A DNA stretch of 64,000 bases from Caballeronia sordidicola (lineage in GTDB: Bacteria > Pseudomonadota > Gammaproteobacteria > Burkholderiales > Burkholderiaceae), in NCBI RefSeq assembly GCF_002220365.1, contig NZ_MTHB01000185.1:1-64000 (forward strand), read 5' to 3'. The notes beneath the pieces are model-generated. The model was not told the origin of the DNA. It worked only from the letters and a program-made list of their open reading frames with translations, and did not search any database. Positions 45,937 through 54,589 of the stretch are shown one piece after another (the first letter of the stretch is position 1; each line of letters starts with the position of its first letter). Position numbers and translations under genes: made by a program.

Positions 45937-45958
45937 GTATCGACTATAGTATTGATAC
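45937..45958. promoter_or_regulatory. Inverted repeat between dadA and its Lrp-type regulator
   Basis: GTATC (45937-45941) and GATAC (45954-45958) flank a 12-base AT-rich core, in the 150-base divergent spacer. The spacing and AT-rich centre fit an Lrp-like site. Confidence 0.4.
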
Positions 45959-46005
45959 GTAGGCAGTTTTTGTTATTGTATTTATTCATTTTTCAGTGGA
46001 AAGCA

Positions 46006-46494
46006 ATGAGAACGCAACGAAATTCAGTACGAGAACTCGATAAGATCGATCGCCGCATTCTGAAGATCCTTCAACAGGACGGTCGTATGGCGATGAAAGA
46101 CCTGGCTGAGCAGGTCGGGCTCTCGGTGACGCCGTGCATTGAACGCGTCAAACGCATGGAGCGTGACCAGGTGATCGCGGGGTACTACGCGAGGGTGAAT
46201 CCGCATCAGTTGGGCGCTTCGCTGCTGGTATTCGTCGAGATCACCCTCGATCACAAAAGCGGCAACATGTTCGAGCAGTTCCGGCGCGAGGTGCAGCGCA
46301 TTCCCGAGGTGCTGGAATGCCATCTCGTGTCCGGCGATTTCGACTACCTGATCAAGGCGCGTATTGGTGAAATGGCCGATTACCGCAAACTGCTCGGCGA
46401 CATCCTGCTGCAACTGCCGGGCGCCGTGCAGTCGAAAAGTTATGTGGTGATGGAGGAAATCAAGGAAACGCTGACCATCGCCGTGGACGCCTGA
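46006..46494 (+). CDS. Lrp/AsnC-family transcriptional regulator
   Basis: A 162-residue regulator with an N-terminal winged helix (LDKIDRRILKILQQDGRMAMKDLAEQVGLS) and a C-terminal RAM/ACT-like effector domain (residues ~75-155). The strong likeness to Lrp and its divergent position next to dadA point to alanine- or leucine-responsive control of D-alanine catabolism. The ATG at 46006 gives the usual N-terminus; a 24-codon extension upstream lies in the AT-rich promoter region and is unlikely. It may be the dad-specific regulator rather than the global Lrp. Confidence 0.9.
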   Translation: MRTQRNSVRELDKIDRRILKILQQDGRMAMKDLAEQVGLSVTPCIERVKRMERDQVIAGYYARVNPHQLGASLLVFVEITLDHKSGNMFEQFRREVQRIPEVLECHLVSGDFDYLIKARIGEMADYRKLLGDILLQLPGAVQSKSYVVMEEIKETLTIAVDA

Positions 46495-46519
46495 AAAGAG
46501 CTTGCGGCCGCGGTAACTT

Positions 46520-46537
46520 ACTGTATATTCATACAGT
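46520..46537 (+). promoter_or_regulatory. LexA (SOS) box upstream of the radical SAM gene
   Basis: ACTGTATATTCATACAGT is an 18-base near-perfect palindrome of the CTG-N10-CAG form with TA-rich centre, matching the E. coli-type LexA consensus. It lies 26 bases before the ATG of the radical SAM gene. Confidence 0.85.
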
Positions 46538-46562
46538 GTTTTCCTGCTTTCACTCCCCGTCC

Positions 46563-47708
46563 ATGGCTTCTCACGACAACGAATATCCTGTTGCTCCTCC
46601 CGCGCCGCTCAAGGGCCGAGGGGCGGTCACGAACATGCAGGGGCGCTACGAGAAGGACGAGCGGGAGCGTGTAGATGACGGCTGGACGTATATCGGTGAG
46701 GACGGGGAAACCAACGACGCGCCGTCGCTGCGCACGCAAGTGTTCGAGGAACGCGCGAAGAGCATTCTGACGCGAAATTCATCCCCGGATATTCCGTTTG
46801 GGGTATCGCTTAACCCTTACCGCGGCTGCGAGCATGGTTGTATCTATTGCTTCGCGCGGCCTACGCATAGCTATTTGGGGTTATCGCCGGGACTGGATTT
46901 CGAAAGCCAGATCTACGCCAAGATCAATGCCGGCGAATTGCTTGAGCGGGAATTGGACAAACCGTCCTATCAGCCGGAGCCAATCGCTCTGGGCGTGATT
47001 ACTGACGCGTATCAGCCTGTCGAACGGAATTTGCGGATCACGCGGCGGGTGATCGAGATCCTGAGCGAGCGAGGGCATCCGTTCGCGGCAATCACGAAGT
47101 CGTCGTTGATCGAAAGGGATATCGACCTGCTCGCACCCATGGCGCAGAAAGGTCAGGTCATGGCTGCAATCACCATAACCACGCTGGATGCGGACATCGC
47201 CCGCACGCTCGAACCGCGCGCAGCCACGCCTTCAAGAAGGCTGCGCACTATCCGGGCGCTGACCGAAGCGGGCATTCCAGTCGGTGTCAGCGTCGCGCCC
47301 GTTATTCCGTTCGTCACGGAACCGGACATGGAACGGGTGCTGGAAGCCTGCGCAGAAGCAGGGGCGACGAGTGCGAGTTACATCGTTTTGCGCTTGCCGT
47401 GGGAGGTGGCGCCGCTGTTCAAGGACTGGCTCGCGGCACATTTCCCGGATCGGGCGGAGCGTGTGATGGGGCGTGTGCGCGATATGCGCGGCGGCAAGGA
47501 CTACGACTCGGATTTCTCGAAGCGGATGAAAGGCGAAGGGTTATGGGCCGACATGCTCAAGCAGCGCTTTCATAACGCCACGAAGCGGCTTGGCCTGAAT
47601 CAACGGCAGCGCGGAATTCTGGATATGTCGGAATTTCGGCATGTTGAGAAGGTGGTGGGTCGACATCCGCGTGCAGCCGTGGACAGTGCGCAGATGAAGT
47701 TGTTTTGA
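46563..47708 (+). CDS. PA0069-family radical SAM protein, SOS-controlled
   Basis: A ~381-residue radical SAM protein. The 4Fe-4S/SAM cluster motif CEHGCIYC (C-x3-C-x2-C) sits in NPYRGCEHGCIYCFARPTH, the signature of the SplB-like/PA0069 group. The N-terminal ~85 residues are basic and acidic and probably flexible. SplB relatives repair UV spore photoproduct in DNA, but the substrate of this group is not known to me. A LexA box directly upstream supports a DNA-damage role. A GTG at 46536 is in frame but lies inside the LexA box, so the ATG at 46563 is chosen. Confidence 0.88.
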   Translation: MASHDNEYPVAPPAPLKGRGAVTNMQGRYEKDERERVDDGWTYIGEDGETNDAPSLRTQVFEERAKSILTRNSSPDIPFGVSLNPYRGCEHGCIYCFARPTHSYLGLSPGLDFESQIYAKINAGELLERELDKPSYQPEPIALGVITDAYQPVERNLRITRRVIEILSERGHPFAAITKSSLIERDIDLLAPMAQKGQVMAAITITTLDADIARTLEPRAATPSRRLRTIRALTEAGIPVGVSVAPVIPFVTEPDMERVLEACAEAGATSASYIVLRLPWEVAPLFKDWLAAHFPDRAERVMGRVRDMRGGKDYDSDFSKRMKGEGLWADMLKQRFHNATKRLGLNQRQRGILDMSEFRHVEKVVGRHPRAAVDSAQMKLF

Positions 47709-47756
47709 AGCGTGGCCGTAGCGACTGCCGGGCAGCGCCGCTGCGGTCCGTGAGCC

Positions 47757-48251
47757 CTACTGCGACAACTCTTTAGCTGCTTGAACCTGGCCTTCGAAGT
47801 AAGTCTGGAAGGTGACGGCAAGACCTGCCATCAGCAGGAACGCGCCAAACAACAAAGAAAAGATCACGACGAAAATGACTGTCCAGCCGGATTCGCTTTG
47901 TTGGCCGGTTTGCGCATTGAATTGAGCATCCCATTTGTCGTCGGGCCTCAAGCCGTAGACGATCGCCGACAAGAACGCCGCCAGCAGTGAAATGGCGCCG
48001 GGCACGACCAGGATCCAGCCGAGAATCGACGCCCGATCGGTTGCTGCTAGCAGCATGTAACCGGCCACGCCCATCAGGATGCCAATAATGTGCGCCCAGC
48101 CGAACTTGTCGCGCAAACCGTACAAATAAAAGCGATGCGCGCCAATACTGCCGAAAAAGAAGGCGAGCGCGGCGGTCAGCGTTTTCGAGCGGAAACGCCC
48201 GTTCGACGTTGGTTTCGATGGGTGCGAAGCAGTGGACGGCGAGTTGTTCAT
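47757..48251 (-). CDS. TM2-domain membrane protein
   Basis: A 164-residue inner membrane protein. After a Ser/Pro-rich N-terminus comes a TM2 domain: FRSKTLTAALAFFFGSIGAH, then RFYLYG, with the FGxxGAHRFYL pattern, followed by LGWILVVPGAISLLAAFL. A third hydrophobic segment (WTVIFVVIFSLLFGAFLLMAG) ends the protein. Four helices are likely. TM2 proteins have no agreed bacterial function. The ATG at 48251 gives MNNSPSTASH; a longer frame upstream is unlikely. It stands alone, convergent with the radical SAM gene. Confidence 0.75.
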   Translation of the reverse strand: MNNSPSTASHPSKPTSNGRFRSKTLTAALAFFFGSIGAHRFYLYGLRDKFGWAHIIGILMGVAGYMLLAATDRASILGWILVVPGAISLLAAFLSAIVYGLRPDDKWDAQFNAQTGQQSESGWTVIFVVIFSLLFGAFLLMAGLAVTFQTYFEGQVQAAKELSQ

Positions 48252-48422
48252 CGGGAAACGAAAAGGAAAATGCAGTGGGCAATGGGCGCGGATTGGCGCA
48301 AACGGGAGCAGTGTCACGCCGACGCGGCATTCTACGCCCGCAGGGACGAGCGCTCACGCGGCTAAAAGGCTCAGCGCGCAGTGATCAAGTCGTGGCAACG
48401 TCACTGCAAGATCGCGGCGTCG

Positions 48423-49628
48423 TCAAGGTTGCGCGTACGTAATCCGGTAGATTGCACCCGCGTAGTCGTCGCTGACGAGAAGCGAGCCGTCGGGCATTGG
48501 CAGGACATCGGCGGGACGACCCCAGACTTGTTCCTTCGGACGCAGCCAGCCTTGGGCGAAAGTCTCCATGCGCGGTTTCTCGCCATTCGCATCCGGCACA
48601 ATTCTTACTACGCGATATCCCACCTTCGTGCTGCGGTTCCAGGAGCCGTGTTCCGCGATGAATATGTTGTTCTTATAGTCGGAGGGGAACATCGTGCCAG
48701 TATAGAAGCGCATGCCAAGCGATGCGACGTGTGCGCCCAGCTTGACCACGGGCGGCGTGAAACCGGAGCACGGATGGCCGGCGCCGAATTCAGGGTCTGC
48801 AACGTCGCCGCCGTGGTAGTAGGGAAAACCGAAGTCCATGCCGGCCTTCGGCGCGTGATTGAGCTTGTCGTCGGGGATATCGTCACCGAGCATGTCGCGA
48901 CCGTTGTCGGTGAACCAGAGTTCTTTCGTTTGCGGATCCCAGTCGAAACCCACCGTGTTGCGCACGCCGTTCGCAAACACTTCGTAGTCGGTGCCGTTCG
49001 GGTTCATTCGGGCAATCAGCGCGTACCGTTTGGGATCCGGATTGCAAATGTTGCAAGGCGCGCCGGTTGGCACATACAGCTTGCCGTCCGGGCCGAACGC
49101 AATGAATTTCCAGCCGTGCGACCGGTCGGAAGGCAGTTTGTCGGTGACCACTACAGGTTTGGGCGGCGCCTCGAGGTGATCGTCTATGTCGTCGAAGCGC
49201 AGGATGCGGGAGATCGCGGAGACATAGAGCGCGCCGTTGTGCCACGCCACGCCCGCCGGCTCGTCCAGACCTGACGCGATCACGTGTTTCGCAGTGACCC
49301 GTCCGTCCTTCAATTCGAGCGCGTAGACGTGTCCGTCGAGGCTGCCGGCGTAAAGTACGCCTTTAGGCGATAAAGCCATGGCGCGGGCGCTCGGGACGTC
49401 ATCCGAGAGAACCGCGATGCTAAAGCCCGGCGGCAGTTTGATTTCGTCAATGGGCAGCGCCGCATGGGCGCCCCCTGCGATGAACGAACCGGCCAGCGCA
49501 ACCAGCATATTCGCCGCTAAAAACGCAGCACGCGCCGAGCGAGCCAGGAGGGACCGGGCGAAACCTCTGTCAAAGCCGCTTGCCCCGCGCGAATCACCGC
49601 CAGAGAAACCTTTACCGCTGAAAGTCAT
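48423..49628 (-). CDS. Sorbosone dehydrogenase-like beta-propeller (PQQ/glucose dehydrogenase B family)
   Basis: A ~401-residue exported six-bladed beta-propeller of the GdhB/L-sorbosone dehydrogenase type. After a long N-terminus with a hydrophobic segment ending GGAHA-ALP, the mature part starts IDEIKLPPGFSIAVLSDD. PTGAPCNICNPDPKRYALI, WFTDNGRDMLGDDIPDD and FIAEHGSWNRS are typical blades. Relatives oxidise sugars or other aldehydes in the periplasm, some with PQQ; the substrate and cofactor here are unproven. The ATG at 49628 is chosen over one 41 codons upstream that would precede an unlikely Arg-rich stretch. It is divergent from rpsP. Confidence 0.8.
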   Translation of the reverse strand: MTFSGKGFSGGDSRGASGFDRGFARSLLARSARAAFLAANMLVALAGSFIAGGAHAALPIDEIKLPPGFSIAVLSDDVPSARAMALSPKGVLYAGSLDGHVYALELKDGRVTAKHVIASGLDEPAGVAWHNGALYVSAISRILRFDDIDDHLEAPPKPVVVTDKLPSDRSHGWKFIAFGPDGKLYVPTGAPCNICNPDPKRYALIARMNPNGTDYEVFANGVRNTVGFDWDPQTKELWFTDNGRDMLGDDIPDDKLNHAPKAGMDFGFPYYHGGDVADPEFGAGHPCSGFTPPVVKLGAHVASLGMRFYTGTMFPSDYKNNIFIAEHGSWNRSTKVGYRVVRIVPDANGEKPRMETFAQGWLRPKEQVWGRPADVLPMPDGSLLVSDDYAGAIYRITYAQP

Positions 49629-49780
49629 AAGCGAGTTCAAATCTGTCTCCCCAAAATGACACTCCGCGCCCGCGCGGCGAAGTCTTGAAAAACCCGCTTT
49701 GCACCGCGTCGGGGCGGGCGATGGTCGGTCGAACGACATGCCGCGGGCCACGTTCCATCTTGATTAATCGACGCAAGTGT

Positions 49781-49809
49781 TTGTTAAGGCTCCGTTTTGC
49801 CGCTATAAT
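49781..49809 (+). promoter_or_regulatory. Sigma-70 promoter of the rpsP operon
   Basis: TTGTTA (49781-49786), a 17-base spacer, and a perfect TATAAT (49804-49809), 45 bases before the rpsP ATG. Confidence 0.85.
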
Positions 49810-49854
49810 CGCGTGTTTTGGTAGTTCCGAACCCCGGTTTTCAAGGATTTCAGC

Positions 49855-50109
49855 ATGGTTATCATCCGCTTGGCTCGTGGCGGCTCCAAGAAGCGCCCGT
49901 TTTACAACATCGTTGCAACTGATTCGCGTAGCCGCCGTGATGGCCGCTTCATTGAACGCGTGGGTTTTTACAACCCGGTCGCGACCAAAGGCGAATCGCT
50001 GCGTATCGCCCAGGACCGCCTGACGTACTGGCAAGACAACGGCGCGCAGTTGTCGCCGACGGTTGCACGTCTGGTCAAGCAATCGCAACAAGCTCAGCCG
50101 GCTGCTTAA
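49855..50109 (+). CDS. rpsP: 30S ribosomal protein S16
   Basis: The 84-residue S16 has the family start MVIIRLARGGSKKRPFYNIV and is needed for 30S assembly. It is first in rpsP-rimM-trmD-rplS, the conserved translation operon. A strong sigma-70 promoter lies just upstream. Confidence 0.98.
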   Translation: MVIIRLARGGSKKRPFYNIVATDSRSRRDGRFIERVGFYNPVATKGESLRIAQDRLTYWQDNGAQLSPTVARLVKQSQQAQPAA

Positions 50110-50188
50110 GTGCGCTTGCTGCAGTCGATCGTTTGGGTATTTGTGATCCGATCGATTCCAGCTGCCGAGGTTCGCGGGAGATTGGCTC

Positions 50189-50896
50189 ATGTCGTCACGT
50201 GATTCTGCTTCAGACTCAGGTTTGACAGCCGCACGTGGCGAAAAACCTGAGCCGAACGAGGCCACGTTTGGCGCGTTTGTCCGTAAGCCGGCAGCGCGTC
50301 GCGTGGCTGTCGACGCTTCAGATAGCGCAGGATCGATCGAGCCCGTAGAAAGTTTGCCCGATGACGCCATTGAAGTGGGTGCGATCGTCGACGCTTACGG
50401 ACTGAAGGGCTGGGTCAAGATTGCGCCGCACGCGCATGCGGGTCATGGCGGTGACGCAATGCTCGCGGCAAAACGCTGGTGGCTGGTCAAGGGAAACGAG
50501 CGCAAGGTGGTTCGATGCCTTCAGTCCAAAGTGCATAGCGACACGGTCGTCGCGCACTTTGCAGGCAGCGATGACCGCGAGACAGCGTATGCGTTGCGTG
50601 GTCACAGTATCCATGTGTTGCGCGGCGACTTTCCGAAGCTGACCGGTGATGACGAGTTCTACTGGGTCGATCTGATCGGCCTCGACGTCGTGAATGACGC
50701 AGACGTGGCTTTAGGCCAGGTCGCGGGCATGATCGACAACGGCGCGCATTCCATCATGCGCGTGGAATTTCCGACTACGGGCAAGGACGGTTCGCCCGCA
50801 ACCGGCGAACGGCTGATTCCGTTCGTTGGGGTATACGTCAAAACAGTGGATCAGGCGGCGCGCAGGATTGTCGTCGACTGGGACGCTGACTATTGA
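50189..50896 (+). CDS. rimM: Ribosome maturation factor RimM
   Basis: A 235-residue 30S maturation factor that binds S19. An N-terminal low-complexity extension of ~60 residues precedes the RimM beta-barrel (IEVGAIVDAYGLKGWVKI). A PRC-barrel follows (YWVDLIGLDVVNDADVALGQV and the C-terminal RLIPFVGVYVKTVD). It is longer than the ~180-residue E. coli protein because of the N-terminal extension, as in other Burkholderia. It sits between rpsP and trmD. Confidence 0.95.
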   Translation: MSSRDSASDSGLTAARGEKPEPNEATFGAFVRKPAARRVAVDASDSAGSIEPVESLPDDAIEVGAIVDAYGLKGWVKIAPHAHAGHGGDAMLAAKRWWLVKGNERKVVRCLQSKVHSDTVVAHFAGSDDRETAYALRGHSIHVLRGDFPKLTGDDEFYWVDLIGLDVVNDADVALGQVAGMIDNGAHSIMRVEFPTTGKDGSPATGERLIPFVGVYVKTVDQAARRIVVDWDADY

Positions 50897-50924
50897 TCCA
50901 TCGATTCACTGCAAGGAGAGAGCG

Positions 50925-51695
50925 ATGCAGTTTGACGTCGTGACGCTCTTTCCCGAGATGTTTCGCGCACTGACCGATTGGGGTATTACCAGTCGGGCAG
51001 TGAAGCAGGAGCGGTTTGGTCTGCGCACGTGGAATCCTCGCGATTTCACCACGGACAATTATCGAACCATCGATGATCGCCCGTACGGCGGTGGCCCCGG
51101 CATGGTCATGCTGGCAAGGCCGCTGGAAGATGCGATCTCGGCTGCGAAAGCGGCGCAGGCGGAGCAGGGCATCAGCGGTTCGCGTGTGGTGATGATGTCG
51201 CCGCAAGGGAAAACGCTGAATCATGAGCGGGTGATGCAATTCGCTCAGGAACCCGGTCTCGTCGTGCTATGCGGCCGTTACGAAGCCATCGACCAGCGCT
51301 TGATCGATCGTGTGGTTGACGAAGAAGTGAGTCTCGGCGACTTCGTGTTGTCGGGCGGCGAATTGCCGGCCATGGCGCTCATGGACGCAGTGGTGCGCCA
51401 GTTGCCCGGCGTGCTGAACGACTCGCAGTCGGCCGTGCAGGACAGTTTTGTCGATGTGCTGCTCGATTGCCCGCACTACACACGCCCGGAAGAATACGGC
51501 GGTGTACGGGTTCCGGATGTGCTGCTTGGCGGCCATCACAAGGAAATCGAGGCGTGGCGCCGGCGTGAGGCGCTAAAGAATACGCAGGAAAAGCGGCCCG
51601 ATCTGATCGAACGGGCGCGCAAGGCTAAAATGTTGAGCCGTGTCGATGAGACATGGCTTGCAAGTCTCGCCAAGGAAAGATCCAAAGCGCAGTAG
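50925..51695 (+). CDS. trmD: tRNA (guanine-N1)-methyltransferase
   Basis: A 256-residue SPOUT enzyme that methylates G37 of tRNAs to prevent frameshifting. The N-terminus MQFDVVTLFPEMFRALTDWG is preceded by GGAGAG. The knot region has CGRYEAIDQRLIDRVVDEE and SLGDFVLSGGELPAMALMDA. The start 50925 follows a ribosome site; the frame open upstream overlaps rimM. It is third in the operon. Confidence 0.97.
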   Translation: MQFDVVTLFPEMFRALTDWGITSRAVKQERFGLRTWNPRDFTTDNYRTIDDRPYGGGPGMVMLARPLEDAISAAKAAQAEQGISGSRVVMMSPQGKTLNHERVMQFAQEPGLVVLCGRYEAIDQRLIDRVVDEEVSLGDFVLSGGELPAMALMDAVVRQLPGVLNDSQSAVQDSFVDVLLDCPHYTRPEEYGGVRVPDVLLGGHHKEIEAWRRREALKNTQEKRPDLIERARKAKMLSRVDETWLASLAKERSKAQ

Positions 51696-51837
51696 GTTTT
51701 GGAAGGCAAATACGAGGCGAGACGAAAGGGCGGTGCCCGGCTTGTGAATTCAAGCGGGCGCCAGATGTGAACCCATCCTCTACCGGGGCCACTGATAGTG
51801 GCAAACAACTCCGGCAAGATGGCACCAGGAGTCGGTA

Positions 51838-52227
51838 ATGAATCTGATTGAGCAACTCGAGCAAGAAGAAATCGCGCGCGCGCTCGGCGAGAAAACCATC
51901 CCCGCATTCGCCCCCGGCGATACGGTGATCGTTAGCGTCAACGTAGTCGAAGGTACGCGCAAGCGTGTCCAGGCTTACGAAGGCGTTGTGATCTCGAAGC
52001 GCAACCGTGGATTGAACTCGAATTTCATCGTCCGCAAGATTTCGTCGGGCGAAGGCGTCGAGCGTACGTTCCAGACCTACTCGCCGCTGCTGGCGAGCAT
52101 TGTCGTGAAGCGTCGTGGTGACGTGCGTCGTGCGAAGCTGTACTACCTGCGCGAGCGTTCGGGCAAGTCGGCTCGGATCAAGGAAAAGCTCGTGTCGAAA
52201 GACCGTGCTGCTGCCAAGGCGCAATAA
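51838..52227 (+). CDS. rplS: 50S ribosomal protein L19
   Basis: The 129-residue L19 starts MNLIEQLEQEEIARAL and has FAPGDTVIVSVNVVEGTRKR with ERVFQTYSP-like residues (VERTFQTYSPLL), the L19 signature at the subunit interface. It is last in the rpsP operon, about 140 bases after trmD, and is closed by a terminator. Confidence 0.98.
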   Translation: MNLIEQLEQEEIARALGEKTIPAFAPGDTVIVSVNVVEGTRKRVQAYEGVVISKRNRGLNSNFIVRKISSGEGVERTFQTYSPLLASIVVKRRGDVRRAKLYYLRERSGKSARIKEKLVSKDRAAAKAQ

Positions 52228-52248
52228 ACTGCACCGAAGCTGCACTGG

Positions 52249-52276
52249 AAAAAGCACCTTCGCGGGTGCTTTTTTC
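52249..52276 (+). terminator. Terminator of the rpsP operon
   Basis: AAAAGCACC pairs with GGTGCTTTT around TTCGCG, and a T run follows. It lies 22 bases after the rplS stop. Confidence 0.93.
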
Positions 52277-52391
52277 TTTGGTGTGGTCAAATCGTGTTTT
52301 GCGCTTCACTTCAGTTTTATTTGGGTACTGACCGCAATGCTTTTTTAAAATCAGAATCAGAACCAGACCCTCCCAAGAACTAAAAGCCCTC

Positions 52392-53093
52392 GTGTCTCCG
52401 ACCAAGCTGTCGACTCCCCGAATCCTCGAGCCTGAGATCTTGCCGATCGAATCGACCGGCGCCGATCTGCCGCCTGTGCGCAGCGAACTCCTGACGCCGG
52501 CCGGACTGCGTGCGCGCTTCAAGCAGACGCTCGCCTGGACGCCCGACGCGCGCGACGACAGGATCAAGGCGCTGGGTGGGGATCCACGGGTGGCGTCGGT
52601 GCTGATTGCACTGGTTTTGCGGGAGACCGGCTTGACCGTGCTCCTCACGCAACGGGCGGATCATCTTTCGGATCACGCGGGGCAGATCAGCTTCCCGGGC
52701 GGACGCCGGGAGCCGGAGGACCTTGACGCCGCCGCGACCGCGCTTCGCGAAGCGCAGGAAGAGGTAGGCCTCGCGGCGAAGCACGTGGAAGTGCTTGGGG
52801 AGTTGCCCGAGTATCTGACGGGAACGGGGTTTCGGGTCACGCCGGTCGTGGCGCTGGTGCATCCTCCGTTCGAACTGCACGCCGATACCCTCGAAGTCGC
52901 CGATATCTTCGAAGTCCCGCTCGCATTTCTCATGAACCCGGCCAATCACCAGGTCCGCGTGTTTCGTTGGGAAGACGGCGAGCGTCGTTTTTTTGCGATG
53001 CCTTTTTCGCCTGCCGAGAATGTGGCTCCGTATTTTATCTGGGGTGCAACGGCGGGTATGTTACGCAATTTCTATCGCTTCCTCGCGGCTTGA
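52392..53093 (+). CDS. Nudix hydrolase, CoA pyrophosphatase type
   Basis: A 233-residue Nudix protein. ASVLIALVLRETGLTVLLTQ, then RADHLSDHAGQISFPGGR, is the CoA-pyrophosphatase (NudL/YeaB) region, with the L(L/T)xRxxxLxxHxGxxxFPGG motif, and the Nudix core TALREAQEEVGL follows. It probably splits CoA or acyl-CoA into phosphopantetheine and 3',5'-ADP. It starts with GTG, the only start giving a full N-terminal region. It lies between rplS and the CobD-like gene. Confidence 0.88.
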   Translation: MSPTKLSTPRILEPEILPIESTGADLPPVRSELLTPAGLRARFKQTLAWTPDARDDRIKALGGDPRVASVLIALVLRETGLTVLLTQRADHLSDHAGQISFPGGRREPEDLDAAATALREAQEEVGLAAKHVEVLGELPEYLTGTGFRVTPVVALVHPPFELHADTLEVADIFEVPLAFLMNPANHQVRVFRWEDGERRFFAMPFSPAENVAPYFIWGATAGMLRNFYRFLAA

Positions 53094-53207
53094 CGCCCAA
53101 CGTGCAGAGGCTCGGCTAACCATGCAGCCGATGTGTCCCTCTGATGCGGACGGTGCTGTGCTATCTTTACAAGAAATTCGTAAAACTCGAATGTCTCGGC
53201 GCATCGC

Positions 53208-54146
53208 ATGACTTTTTTCTCTGTATTGCTGGCTCTCATCATCGAGCAGTTGCGCGCGCTCTCGCCGCAGAATCCCATTTCGGCGTTGCTTCAGTACCAT
53301 GCGGAATCCGCAGCTCATGGCTTCGATGCCGGCAAGCAGCGGCACGGCGTGCTCGCGTGGCTAGTGGTCGTGGTGCCATGGACGTTAGCCGTCGGGCTTG
53401 TCTATTACGTGCTCTATCGCATCAACTTTGCGCTGGCGTTCCTGTGGAACGTCGTGATCGTGTATTGCACGTTGGGCTTCCGGCAGTTCAGCCACTATTT
53501 CACCGACATCCATCTCGCCCTGAACAACGACGACGTGCCGCGCGCTCGCGAGATTCTCAATGAGTGGACCGGCATTGATACGCTTGATATGCCCGTCAGC
53601 GAGATCGTCCGGCATACCCTCGTTCATGCGGTGGTGGCGTCGCATCGGCACGTGTTTGGTGTGTTCTTCTGGTTCTTGATTCCGATCGGACCGGCGGGCG
53701 CGGTGTTTTATCGCATCGCGGAGTATCTGGCGAGGTCGTGGGTCCAGCCGACTGACGAACGTACGCCGGCATTCTCTACCTTCGCGCAGCGGGCGTTCTT
53801 TTTCATCGACTGGGTGCCGGCGCGGCTGACTGCGCTGGGCTTCGCCATTGTCGGGAATTTCGAGGACGCTATTTATGCCTGGCGCAACCACGCCCGGCAA
53901 TGGCCCGATGCCAACGAAGGGGTTCTGCTCGCGGCGGGGAGTGGGGCGCTGGGAGCGCGTCTGGCGGGTCCGTTAGCGGAGCCGCTGAGCGTCGAGGCGT
54001 TGGCTGTTGGCGATGCCAGTCCGCTGCCTGTTGGCGACGACTGCACGCCGCGGACTTTGCAGTCTGCCGTGGGCCTTGTCTGGCGTGCCGTGATTCTCTG
54101 GATGCTGTTGCTGCTTATGCTCAGCATCGCGGTGTGGCTGGCCTGA
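53208..54146 (+). CDS. CobD/CbiB-family membrane protein
   Basis: A 312-residue inner membrane protein (MTFFSVLLALIIEQLRAL) with four or more transmembrane helices. It has the central segment FSHYFTDIHLALNNDDVPRA and RHTLVHAVVASHRHVFGVFF, the pattern of CobD/CbiB-like proteins. True CbiB joins aminopropanol to cobyric acid. Standalone members outside cobalamin clusters, like AmpE, have no known activity, and no cobalamin gene adjoins here, so the role is unassigned. It lies convergent to the DUF2007 gene. Confidence 0.82.
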   Translation: MTFFSVLLALIIEQLRALSPQNPISALLQYHAESAAHGFDAGKQRHGVLAWLVVVVPWTLAVGLVYYVLYRINFALAFLWNVVIVYCTLGFRQFSHYFTDIHLALNNDDVPRAREILNEWTGIDTLDMPVSEIVRHTLVHAVVASHRHVFGVFFWFLIPIGPAGAVFYRIAEYLARSWVQPTDERTPAFSTFAQRAFFFIDWVPARLTALGFAIVGNFEDAIYAWRNHARQWPDANEGVLLAAGSGALGARLAGPLAEPLSVEALAVGDASPLPVGDDCTPRTLQSAVGLVWRAVILWMLLLLMLSIAVWLA

Positions 54147-54147
54147 A

Positions 54148-54187
54148 ACAACGCTGCTTGACTTGACTTCCTGCCGGGCAGCGTTGT
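54148..54187. terminator. Possible hairpin terminator between convergent genes
   Basis: ACAACGCTGC (54148-54157) and GCAGCGTTGT (54178-54187) form a 10-bp perfect stem with a 20-base loop, without a T tract. Confidence 0.45.
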
Positions 54188-54197
54188 CCTTGCAGCC

Positions 54198-54524
54198 CTA
54201 CTCGTCGTTCAGCGGGTCCCTCTCTGTCCCGCATTGCCAGCACACCGTGAACTGCGCTTCCAGTGGCTCACCGCATTGCTGGCAGCGCCATCCCCGGGCA
54301 TTGGTTGCCGGACCGCTTCGGGCGCGCTCCAGGATGCCTGTCGCCAATACCTCGTCGCGATCATCCAGTATCCATATCTCGGGCGCGCATTGCTCCGCTG
54401 GAATCTCGCCCATCGCACCGCTCAAATAACGGTTGTGTAACTCGCACCCTATCCCTGCTGTCACCAGCACATTCACCCAGTGATGCGCTGTGATCAGATT
54501 CGGAGCCCGCGTCAGTTTCTTCAT
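54198..54524 (-). CDS. DUF2007-family protein with C-terminal zinc ribbon
   Basis: A 108-residue soluble protein. Residues 1-70 resemble DUF2007 (NLITAHHWVNVLVTAGIGCE, EIWILDD, a putative signal-transducing GlnB-like fold). The C-terminus carries a treble-clef-like zinc ribbon with CQQCGEPLEAQFTVCWQCG (two CxxC pairs). Function is unknown. It stands between the CobD-like gene and rsgA on the minus strand. Confidence 0.75.
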   Translation of the reverse strand: MKKLTRAPNLITAHHWVNVLVTAGIGCELHNRYLSGAMGEIPAEQCAPEIWILDDRDEVLATGILERARSGPATNARGWRCQQCGEPLEAQFTVCWQCGTERDPLNDE

Positions 54525-54589
54525 CCCGTCGCAATCTGTTTTAGCGGTCTGTTTAGCTGCAGTTGCCCATACTCATCAGGTCGATGAAA

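Noticed and set aside
46536..46562. GTG start for the radical SAM gene
   Set aside because: The GTG is the last base triplet of the LexA box half-site, so the message would start downstream of it. The ATG at 46563 is used.
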